This document shows, piece by piece, positions 1 through 64,000 of a stretch of DNA of 64,000 nucleotides. Positions within the stretch are counted from its first letter, which is position 1. Every line of letters begins with the position of its first letter. This DNA is from Struthio camelus (Eukaryota; Chordata; Aves; Struthioniformes; Struthionidae), in contig NC_090943.1 in the NCBI RefSeq assembly GCF_040807025.1, positions 23,155,213 through 23,219,212 of the forward strand, read 5' to 3'. Below the pieces are notes generated by a model that saw only the letters and a program-made list of their open reading frames with translations, ran no database searches and was not told where the DNA came from. A program made the translations under genes and the position numbers.

Positions 1-401
1 ATCAAATGATAGCACAGATAGACACTAGTTTCTCTGATGGTGTTAGTGTGACCTGGTGATAACTTGACACAACCTTCTTTCAGAAGAAAGGAAAAGCAAG
101 TGGTAAGGATATGACTGTTCAGGACTTGGTCCCACTCCCTGTGGTAAATTCTGTCAGTGAACTCCTCTGGGGCCTTGGTATTTCATACTTTATTAAATAT
201 TTAGTGTTTTATACCAGTGTTTACAATACAGACTGTCTCCTGACACACCATTTCCCAACCTCTCTCAGCTTTTGTCAATATAGTTTTTGTACCCTGTACA
301 GCTATGAATTATGAATGGAAAATATTTTTCAATATAATTAAGTACTTATGTTAGCATTTGTTAATACAGTTTAATAATTATATATTTTTTTAATTTAACA
401 G
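1..401 (+). other. NSUN6: NSUN6 intron (3' part)
   Basis: This AT-rich sequence lies upstream of the first visible NSUN6 exon and ends in a T-rich tract and AG acceptor at 400-401. I see no supported exon or repeat in it. Confidence 0.7.
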
Positions 402-20388
<19,987 letters not shown>

Positions 20389-20518
20389 GCATTTAGCCAT
20401 ACAACCTGAAAAAATACCTTTGTGAGTCTAAGAACAGTTCAGACGTTAACTCTATTTCTTACTGCTGCAATGTTGCGTTGCCAAGCCAACAGACTGACGA
20501 CACGGTTGCTATGGTAGC

Positions 20519-20524
20519 AATAAA
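20519..20524 (+). promoter_or_regulatory. Candidate NSUN6 poly(A) signal AATAAA
   Basis: The first canonical AATAAA after the NSUN6 stop, 131 bases downstream. A second one lies at 20783-20788. Which is used cannot be told from sequence. Confidence 0.4.
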
Positions 20525-20782
20525 ATCTGCCAGCTGTTCTGCTGGGAAAAAGCCACAGGTTGCAGAAAGAAAGTCAGGGCTGGGGGAGGGGGTAGTATAA
20601 TTTTTAAGTCTCCACTTGCTTTTGTATTTACAGCAGATCAGTGCAGGAAAGACAAGTATGTTCAAGCAGCCTGTTGTCTGTTGTATCGTGTGAGTAGCTC
20701 ATCTAGCACTGCAAACATAGGAAGAACAGGGTTTCGCAGCGGGTAGGGTGGGAGGTAAGCTACCTTATGAAATGCAGTCATA

Positions 20783-20788
20783 AATAAA
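20783..20788 (+). promoter_or_regulatory. Second candidate NSUN6 poly(A) signal AATAAA
   Basis: Canonical hexamer about 395 bases past the stop codon. It is an alternative to the nearer signal. Confidence 0.35.
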
Positions 20789-22630
20789 ATACACTGGAAC
20801 GGGTACTGCAGATTTGGGAACAGGTGGTTTCTGTGGAGGTTTACCAAAACGCTTCATTAAATAGTGCTAAGTGAAACACTGTAATATTTCACAAAGAACT
20901 GTTTTATAAATTGATACTTAGAACCTCATTTCACTTTTATTTTAATACAAGCAAGAATCTCTGTACACATAGTATATACACAAAATACGATTAGGCTTTG
21001 TAGCATGTCTTTTATAGCAGCATGAATATATTAAACCATCTCACTCTGGGAATGTAAATAAATATTGTTTCAACATCAAACTTCCCATGCATAAACCGTA
21101 TTGGTTCTGAAATAGCCTACTGGACTGGCTGACAAATGACAGTGTTAAAACCAAACATTTGCAATAGAAGGGGCAGCAGTTGTGATTAATATAGCAAAAG
21201 ACAGAAAACAATGCATAATACCAACTGAAATGTTGCAGATTACCTTTCAAACAACTTAGAACTTAATTCTAAGTCTTTACTGGTTAGACAGTATCATCTG
21301 CTAAAATCATGAAAATTGAAACTGGGGAAGCACACTAATGAGAACTGACTTAAAACACTGCTCAAACGTTTAATAATCTAAATTGCATAAATTTGTTAGA
21401 TGTATTTGCAATTTCTGCTTCAGTTCCAGAGATGTTTTCATTTTGAACAGTATTCTCATCACTGGAACTGGCAATAGCACTAAAATTGGGGAGAAAAAGG
21501 TAAGTACAACTCAAAAACTTAAACTGACTTTTTTTTTTGCCACTGATAAATTTCTAGTTTTTAAAAACATTATCTGAAAAACTTCTTACTTTTGGCATAG
21601 AATTATTTGGTTTCATTTAACAGAGTGATGTTAGTTTTATAATGTACTTTTCCTCAACTCTGTTTCTTGTCACAAGTGCTTTTGCGTTTGTGTGTAATCA
21701 AAACAATTTATACAATTCTGTATCTCAGTAGTCTGTTTATTTACTTACATATGCTATAAATGTTCTTATACAGAATATCTTCTACTGTTGTTAAATAAAA
21801 CAGATGTCGCTTCTTCTGTTTTGCCAAAGGTGACTGTACTACATGTACGAGCTCCTTCATCCTCTGAAAGGCCTGTCCTGGCAAGAGAGGAGGATGGGAT
21901 CCTTGTCTACTTCTTACCTACTTTTCTTGGTCCCTCCTTGCAGTTAACCATGACGTGCCAAAAGAAGAATTAAAATTCATCTTTTTTGCATCAGTAGTAG
22001 GCGAAATATCCTATTTAGAATCATAATAGTTCATATTTTAAATTATAGTTGTTTTAGTCTAAATATGGCTAAAATAATTACTTGGTAACAAAATTATTAG
22101 TTTTCTGTTGTCTGTTGTATGTACATGTTGAAATCTGTAGCTCAGTGCTAGTAAAAGACCATTTTATTTTTGCAGAATATATAAATTCAGTAAACGTTAA
22201 CCAGCATGTGTAGACAGTATATTGAAGTCTGCATTACATTTATAAAGTAAGGAACTTTTGTCTTCATGTTCAGTAGCAGGAGCTGTGTAATACTGAATTT
22301 GAAAAATTTTAAAAATTTGCTGACTTTTTAGTGGAGGATTTGTTGAGACTTTCCCAGATTTCTCTAGTTCTGAATAAAAAACAGGCTTTTCAAAAAGTTG
22401 ATCTCACTTGATTTTATAAGACAAGTTTCTCAGAAAAAAAAATTTTGTTATGACTGACTTGTGATTCCAGTGTAACTGCAGACCACACTTAACCCAGAAA
22501 AAATTACTGATATCTGAACTTGCACTACTAGAGTTATTTCTGCAAAAATCATTGCTGAAGTTAAAAGACTATTCAGCATATTAAAGGGATAAACCTCAGC
22601 TGTTTCCCCAGGCCCTCCCTCTGCGGGCAG

Positions 22631-22713
22631 CAGAGAGAGATTGAAGGAGGGAAGGCAGGGGAGAGGGAGGGAGAGAGAGAGAAGGGGAGAGGGAGAGAGA
22701 GAAGAGACGAGAC
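22631..22713 (+). repeat. Purine (GA/GGGA) tract
   Basis: About 80 bases that are almost all G and A on the + strand, made of GAGA, GGGA and GGAGG units. Such a strand-asymmetric mirror-like tract could form triplex DNA. It is a simple repeat otherwise. Confidence 0.85.
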
Positions 22714-23423
22714 TTCTCCATCAGGCAGGTCAAAGCAGAAACTTAATTAAGATACTCTGAATCACCCTTTGAAGGAGCCAGCCTCCTTCGACTACAGGAG
22801 GAGACTGGTTGACTAAGTTAGATATCTGAAGTTGGAAGGATGCCCTCCTTTTTTTTTCTTTTCTTTTCCAATTTTATTGTGACTTTAAAGTGCAGATTAT
22901 TTTTTTTTCACAATTTTGATGTATGCGTGTGTATGTGTTTTTAATACATAGTAGGGTTCCTTTCCTGCTAAGAATGCTTTACAGACTGCATCATAATGCT
23001 TCAGTGTGACTGAAGCACAATTGAAATACATTTACCATATGAGATATTTATATATTGAATTTAAAAAGGTATTGTCATTTTAATTTAAGATTAACCAAAA
23101 AAAAAAGACAGATTAGGCATATAATCAGAGCCTGTCTTAAAAATAAAAGAATCTGAAAAATAGTTTCTCTATTTGTAGAAATAGTGATTAGTAATAGTGC
23201 CAGATCTAAATATTTATCTTGATCAATATAAAGATATTAAAATAGGCAGCCTACAATAGCATGAAATTGTAACAACAGCTTCTTTCTGTGTAAGGGTCAT
23301 GGAATCCACCAACATTTTTAGACTGTAGGATTTCATATGCTCTTAAAGGAAAAAGGAATACTTATTAGTAAGAAAGCAGGCTAGTGATGGTGATCAACAA
23401 GAAATGACTTTGGGTGCTTCTTT

Positions 23424-23451
23424 TTATATATATGTACGTGTATATACGTGT

Positions 23452-23498
<47 letters not shown>

Positions 23499-23506
23499 CA
23501 CCCCCC
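23424..23506. repeat. Compound microsatellite (CATA)n(TA)n
   Basis: TATATATGTACGTG-like units run into about six CATA repeats and then about eleven TA repeats. This is a likely length-variable marker. Confidence 0.92.
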
Positions 23507-26500
23507 TATATTTTAAAGAACTGTCTTCTTATGCTTTTTTGTGACTAAATATTCAACGTTGTTCATTTTAGTTCAAAGTACCACAAACAGTTTTAAAAAC
23601 TTATTCTAGAAACTACCAAATAATTTATGAGCAAATCCAGTAATATGCTGCTAGAATTTGTTGCAGAGTACCTGGGAATGATGGATAGAAGTGGTGAGAG
23701 TAAAGTAAGAAAAAAGATGTTCTAACAGATGAGTTAGAAGAAACAGATTCATCTCTAACATTATATCTGATGTAAAACTTTTTTTTTTAACTGTGTAGGA
23801 ACACATCTCTAGGGTGTTATACTATAAAAAGAAACTGTTTCTGTAAAACTACTGTAAGCTTATATGTAGCTTAGTTTCTTATATAAAAGTGGGCAAATGA
23901 ATTATAGACACAATTAGAATCTGCTGAATAACAAGTTTGAACAACATCTGACTGAAAATATTCACAAGGCAATAGCATCCACATATTTTACAGATGATAA
24001 AACTAAAATTTTGGTGAAAGATCTGTAATAAAGTTATAAATATAACAAAATGTATACCAAAAATGTCACTTGACACTCTGAAAAAGAATTGCTCTGCCCC
24101 TCCTGTAAATTGTATGCTAGTTTCTTGCACTGTGCTTTATTTTCATGGAGGGAATGGAATTAAAGTCAAAATTGTAAAAAAACAAAAACAAAAAAAAACC
24201 CAAATCCAGAGGATTAGGAGAATGAGCATTTGGGAAATAACTTTCTGCCTCATGTGTTAAAAAAATCAGAGGTCAAATGTAATCAGAAACCAAAATAAAT
24301 CTTGAGGAGGCTTTAGTAACTACCGTAGGAGGTAGTTTACGCTAACCTTTTTATTTTTTGCCGACACTGATTGAAAGCAATCAGACCACTCATTACGTTC
24401 CAGCTAAGGGCCTGATAATGGACAGATGGACGGCTGTGAGTAGGAACACTTGAAAACCTCTGCAGCTGTCACAGAAAGTAATTCTGACTTTACAAACCAA
24501 TGGAGCTTAAAAATGGTAATTACTAACAAACAGAGTCATAAGATGTAAGTATTAAGGGGGCAGAGTATTAGAATTGGGCAGGAACTGCATGTATAAGATG
24601 TAAAGGGTCTGCTGGATGTATGACAAGATATGCAGGGAGAAGGAAAATGAGCTCTGTACTTTGATTCAAGGTTTGACAAGTGGAACTTCATTTCCTTACC
24701 CCCCATTTATAGTAAGGGCTATAGGTGAAGAATTTCACACACGTCATTTTATGAGTTTCTGTTAAAACAGATACACCATTCTAACTCAAACTGATTATAG
24801 CTTTAAAATAGTCTTCATTAATTAGGGCCAAAGCCATAGGAGAAACTACCTATTTATATTTTACATCTTGAGAAGCCTAAATTGTAAAAGAAGCCTCTCA
24901 AATGCTGAACTCTAGCTACCACACAATTTGAATTCACACGTATTCTAGAAGAAAGATTCTTTTTAATTTTTAAAAATAATTTTTTAATTTGTAGTGATTA
25001 GAGAAAATGTGTTAATTGATTTCAAAGCAGCTTCTTTTAACTCTCAAGTCTTACTGATGCTAAATTTGTTCACAAACCTGCTTGTTTATTCTCCCAAGCT
25101 ATTCTGTCCCTGAGACTATTACTCTCCCCTCCTTCCAAATCCTCCTCAAGAATTCTTTCTTCCATGGTGTCTAGGTAACACTAAACTGAGACTGTAGGGC
25201 TGTTGAACAGCACTGATGTATATTCATTTGAGAAGACACACAAAACAAAAAGTTCATATATAACATATACATAAATGTTAAATTGTATCCCATTCCTTTC
25301 ATAGGCTGAAAGCCTTAGGAAAAATAGTGAGAGCTGATAAGACCTATGTATCACTTAACTATTTTACCATCTTCCCTTTCCTTCTTTGTCCTTTGTTTTA
25401 TCTTTTTAGCTTATTTTAATAGAGATATTACAGGTTGTTTTGTACCACACCTACACAAGAGAACTCTGGAGCTAACTGGGACCTCCAGCGTTTCTCAGAT
25501 TCAAAGCTCTTGAAACCAGATACAGAAATATGAACCCACTGGTATCCTATGCAAACAATAACGTTAAAATTTCCATTGGCAAAACTTTGCAAAGCCATTT
25601 CATCACAATAACCTTTGATATGTCCTCCAGTTGGATTATTTTTAAAGCAGTCTTCTTAAAAACTGTTGAAGTGCTTTTGAAAGTAGTGCTCAGCAGGCAG
25701 GTGGTATTGTGCAAAGTGTGTAGTACAAGCTCACATTACAGCTGATTTGTCACTTTTAAAACAATTAACTGAAGGAAAATAGCAAGGCTAATAAAAAAAA
25801 AAATCTACTGAGAGTGTCAGCCTAAGAAACGTAAGTATTAGTATGTTGCCTATACATAGTTAGTTGCATTATACAAAAAATAATTCTCTCACTGAGTTGG
25901 ATGGGGATATGCCCTTCTTTGGGAGAAGATATTTATATTCCTTAAACCAATATAGGCGTCATACATAAATATCAGGGCTTGGATTATGCTCTTTATTTTC
26001 TCATTTATTTGTCTCTATAATGGGTGCTTACTCCATGGTTTTCACGTACAACTACTCAGTGCTTTGAAACTTTGCCAAACATTCCCTAAGAAATACTTCT
26101 AAGAAAGGTGGAAAGTTAACACTTCTTGGAGCAAGAGTAAAAAACAAACAAATAAAAAAAATAAGGGTACTGAAGTGGAACGGATCACTTCCTTGGAGGA
26201 CGTAGCCCTCCGATAACAGCTGAAGGGAGCAAAAGAATTTACTGAAGCTGGTAAAATAGCTAAAGCCAGGCTGTATATAACAATATAAATCTCTTTGCAT
26301 TTAAGTTTGATCTGATATGATTCAAACACCAAAAACTCTTTCAATGATGTCATTTCCACTGATGATACACTGAAAATCTCCTTATATCAAAAGCCACTGT
26401 TTATATAGGCTCATCTATCCATTTAGTAATACAGCAGGTCTACTTACCTATGCTTCCTTTTTCTGACAAAGTCATTTAGTGATGTCTAGAGAAATGCTGA

Positions 26501-27256
26501 GACTTTTATTTCTAGAAAAATACCCTTTTTCGCATGTGCCCCAGAGCTCATGTTCTGAGTCAGAGTACCCTTGAATTACCACAAGGGACAGCAGCACTGG
26601 GAGTCATGTCCAGATATCTGACAGCAGAATCTCACCCTCTTGAGCTGTTGTAAAATAATGCATGTAAACCATCAGGGAGGGCAGACAAAATATCTTTAGG
26701 GGAGTCAAACTGAGTTGCCTGGATGCTGGAATAGAAGACTGGAGAATACATGCACATCCCATATAGCTTATCCATTTCACTAAAATGATATTCAAAAATC
26801 AGGCAATGCTGATATTCCCAGAATTAAAATAATAAATAATAAAAACTTCCAGCTAAATGAAGTATTATCCCACTACAATCTTTATATAATGTGTTATTTA
26901 CAGTGAAATACAAAAAAGTATTTCATTCATACAATTACTACAAAGATTATATGTGATGCAGAACAGCCTTTACACCAGGCAAGGGTATGGAACCTGTGGC
27001 CAAAAATAATTATGAATTTTCCCCCACTTACCAGTGCAACAGGTGTTCAATGCAAAACAAACTGTTTTCACTCTCTTTGATTTAAATGCACTTTCTCTAG
27101 TAAGCCTGTAACAGACAGAATATTTTGTCACAGTCATTTTTCTAAGCTCTTACTGGCAGCACAACGGTTTAGGTGAAGGAAAAGCAGTGAGCTGGCTGCA
27201 AAGTGGGAATGCAGAGGAATTGGCAAGTGTAGAAAAAAGTGGAGAAGCTACAAAAA

Positions 27257-27262
27257 TTTATT
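27257..27262 (-). promoter_or_regulatory. Candidate CACNB2 poly(A) signal AATAAA
   Basis: TTTATT on the + strand, so AATAAA on the - strand, about 1.3 kb beyond the CACNB2 stop. It is the first canonical hexamer I find downstream of that stop. Longer 3' UTRs are possible, as further hexamers lie near 25992. Confidence 0.35.
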
Positions 27263-27572
27263 TTCCAACAAAATAACTCTCCACAAGCTGTGTAAACTTT
27301 TCTTACTAAAACAGATACTCTAAAACACAAAGATTTTACATTTCCAGTGAAACACTCACAGTAACATTTGCCTGTGTTTTTTACTCTCCTGGAGTCTCAA
27401 CAAAGAGCCAGCAGATTTATGCTTTCTCAATTACCTGGGCCAGTAAACTCCCTCATGTTCCCTGACTGCAATTTGGAGTTTTAAATTAATAGACAGAATG
27501 AAGAAACAGACTTCCTGGGCTTTTGACTAACCTTTGGTTTCTTCAGTAGATTTTCACACTTTGCTGCCTAAT

Positions 27573-27638
27573 GTGCACACGCACACCCACACGCATCCGC
27601 CACCCACCTGCTCACATGCACACCGCTGTGGTGTGTGC
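27573..27638. repeat. CA-rich imperfect repeat with small GTGTG hairpin
   Basis: Interrupted CACACGCACACC-type units, followed by CACACC-GCTGT-GGTGTG, which can fold on itself. It lies in the probable CACNB2 3' UTR. Confidence 0.6.
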
Positions 27639-28576
27639 TCTGTTATTCTGACAATAGAACAAAAATTGTGTCCATTGCAACTGCGTAATCTGTACAGAGA
27701 AGAATAATTTATACTGGTAAGTTAGTTATCTTTATCATAAATTTAAAATGCAAAATTGAGTTTGCAAGGACAATATTAGGTATAAGAATTAGACCCTTTA
27801 TCTCAAGCATTCATTCATATTTACAATAAGTATAAGCTTTCTGCTACAGAAGAAAAAGATTTGAATTGAACACTGTTACAGATTCCCTAAATGAGGCTAG
27901 TTCCAGTTGCCAGTAATTCAAAAGCAAATCTGCTGACTTGGCATTAGGACTCTAAAACAGTGTGATCAAACTTATATAGTAAGAAGGTGTCTGCAGAAAT
28001 AACATTTATAAACTGTATATACAGTACACAGTACCAGTACATAGAAAATAGATTCTGACTTTATGATCCCCTGTGTGTAAGGCAAGACTGAATTCTGTCC
28101 TCAAATGGAGTCCACTAGAGGTACAAGCAACAGATAGTGGCTCTTAAATCAATATGCAAATCAAGTGCATACAAATTAAAAATCAGAGCAGACAAAAGTT
28201 TTTGTTTTTTATGTGCTGATTCTGGCTTGCTGAATACACGGGAAGTTATTAAACATCAAAGGTACCTTTTTTAAAAACACTAACACCACCTTGATGGCAA
28301 CAGATATTGTTCAAGTGGCAGCTACCAAAAACAGCTTGAAAAAAAGGCATAGTACAACATCAGGAAGTCTGCAGTTGTACTATGCTGATTCATATAGCAC
28401 TAACCAAAAAAATAAGTATATGAATATTCTATTTCATGCTATTGCTATGCAAGCAACAGCAATACAAATCAGCATACAGAAGGATACCATATGTTCTGCA
28501 ATGAAAAACCCAAAGATATTTTCAAGGGGCATTGTCACAAGACTTCAAAGAAACACAAGACTGCCAGAGGCAGAAG

Positions 28577-62497
<33,921 letters not shown>

Positions 62498-64000
62498 CTG
62501 GAGTAAAGCAACAAATTAGTTCGAATTTCTATAGCTTTCTCAATATTTATTCCAGTACATTTATTACCCGTCTTCTAAATGAGCTGCTAGCAAAGAGACA
62601 AGCAATATTTCTGGTGGCGATATAGAATATACATCTTACACCAAATATGTGTGCAATTCCTCGGTCCTCAAAAGTGTAAATATCAATTAGTTTCCTTTCT
62701 GTTCTGCTGTGCAATATCATTCTGTTGCATACACTCTTTCTACTTTATGATCTTAATATGGATCAATTGTTAATATGGCTACTTATAGATAATTATTAAT
62801 ACTATTACTCATTAATACGACTAATTCTTAATTCAATGAACATACCTGTTTCCTTTCACTGAATAGCTATTGATAGTGTCATAGTGAAACTGCATTGCCT
62901 AACAACTTTTGAATGTAATTTAAATAAAGTACAAACTTGTTTGTTGCCTCACTACAAGGTAGCACTTACAAAAAGGAATTCTTGTCAAAAGAAAATAAAA
63001 CAAACTAGGCTTTTGTCAAGTTCTGCTTTGTGAAAACCTATCAAAGTTGGGCAAAAGAAACGTTTTCAGTAATTTTATTTCAGTTACCATAACAGGAGAA
63101 GCACTGAAAATGAATGTAAAAAAGGCTATTTTCCTCTTCAAGTAATTAATATGATAATACTAGCTACCACTTTCATCATATTAAAATACTAATAATCACT
63201 GAGTAAATGCATTTGTGTAGGACTGCGTCAGCTGTATTCAGAAGAGCCACCAGAGGTGCAAGGAACCTGACTTGTCCTGCTGGGCACTGCAAACTGATGC
63301 AACAGTCATGTCACAGTGAGCGAAGGCAGCTGAGGACCGAACTAGTCTGGGTCCTGGCAGACATACCCTCCAAACACTGCTGCCTTTTCTATCTAAACAG
63401 AAAAGCTTTTCCAAGCTGTTTTCCAACATTCAAGATGTTTCCAAGCCGTTTTTTCAATTCCAGCTCCATCCTGCCCAGACATACTAGAAACAGTTATGTT
63501 CCCTATATACCCAGAGAAGAGCAAGTGGCATTTGCTTTCCTATGCGTTACTGTTTACTGGAAAGGAAAAATACTGTATGAAACGTTCCACAACAAAGGTC
63601 ACATTATTACTGTCTTGCAATATTGTACAATATCTTTAGACACTGTATCTTTACATTTATGTAACGAAGGGTAGAGAGTCAACAAATGACTGAGCATGAA
63701 ACTTTCATTACAAAATGTGCTCATCTTAAAAGCTGTATTCGCAGACAATGAATTTGACAGACCAAAACATTTTCCCTAGGAGCCTACAAAACAGACACTG
63801 GCTTCAGTTTATGAACAAATTCAACTTAACATGTTCTGTAAATTCTAAGATCAGCGTTAAAAGTGTTTAGCAATTACAAGGTTGTGAAAGCAAATAACAA
63901 AGGCTAAAGAAGTTAGGGAGATTGCTTTTTAACTCCAACTTTTGCTTGCACATACTACATGTACTGTCTGGAATGTGTATTTGCAAACACCTTATGAAAC
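62498..64000 (-). other. CACNB2: CACNB2 intron (part), to window end
   Basis: AT-rich sequence. I searched by eye for the preceding SH3 exon (ending in a KFYSS-like sequence) and did not find it, so it lies beyond the window. The 155-codon + strand frame at 63207-63674 has no recognisable domain. Confidence 0.65.

Larger units (their letters stand above)
20389..28576. other. Convergent interval between NSUN6 and CACNB2 stop codons, holding both 3' UTRs
   Basis: This 8.2-kb stretch has no supported protein-coding gene. Its left part should be NSUN6 3' UTR (+ strand) and its right part CACNB2 3' UTR (- strand). Candidate poly(A) signals are listed separately. It also holds a purine tract (22631-22713), a TA/CATA microsatellite (23424-23506) and a CA-rich tract (27573-27638). 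Open frames of 60-86 codons here show no recognisable domain. Confidence 0.75.

Noticed and set aside
84..102. A 19-nt sequence between a T-rich CAG acceptor and GTAAGG donor that looks like a microexon of NSUN6
   Set aside because: Inclusion would break the reading frame into the next exon, and no such segment exists in known NSUN6 proteins.
63207..63674. 155-codon open frame on the + strand
   Set aside because: It sits in CACNB2 intron with no recognisable protein family. The length is possible by chance in 64 kb.

Overview
This window is vertebrate nuclear DNA, almost certainly from a bird. It is AT-rich, the genes are split into short exons with GT-AG introns, and three CR1 LINE copies are present, two of them carrying the avian-type CR1 3' end built on an ATTCTGTG octamer. 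There are also worn tRNA-derived (MIR / CORE-SINE type) relics. I cannot name the species. There are no prokaryotic genes, no CRISPR array, and no functional tRNA or rRNA gene that I can see.

Two protein-coding genes lie tail to tail. On the + strand, 402-20388 holds the last nine coding exons of NSUN6, an RNA cytosine-5 methyltransferase. The joined exons give 1179 nt (392 codons plus stop), matching human NSUN6 residues 78-469 without a length change. The PUA-domain exons come first, followed by the methyltransferase core with K248, D323, C326 and C373 all present. On the - strand, 62497 down to 28577 holds the 3' part of CACNB2, the beta-2 subunit of voltage-gated calcium channels. It includes the two alternative HOOK exons (7A, 134 nt; 7B, 20 nt), the guanylate-kinase-like domain exons and the long His/Ser/Arg/Asp-rich terminal exon. 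The 5' exons of both genes lie outside the window. This arrangement matches the neighbouring, convergent NSUN6 and CACNB2 genes of human 10p12.

Layout: 1-401 NSUN6 intron; 402-20388 NSUN6 exons and introns, with CR1 copies at 688-2072 and 8491-9490, a MIR-type relic near 13870 and a 79-bp tandem duplication at 14763-14920; 20389-28576 the 8.2-kb interval between the two stop codons, which must hold both 3' UTRs; 28577-62497 CACNB2 exons and introns, with a third CR1 at 52426-53466, several tRNA-SINE relics and two isolated CpG-rich patches; 62498-64000 CACNB2 intron.

The two genes are not known to act together: NSUN6 methylates tRNA and mRNA, while CACNB2 traffics and gates calcium channels. 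I did not find a previously undescribed system. The most useful second looks are the closely spaced alternative exons, the long uninterrupted reverse-transcriptase frame in the first CR1, the recent tandem duplication, and the CpG-rich islets in CACNB2 introns.
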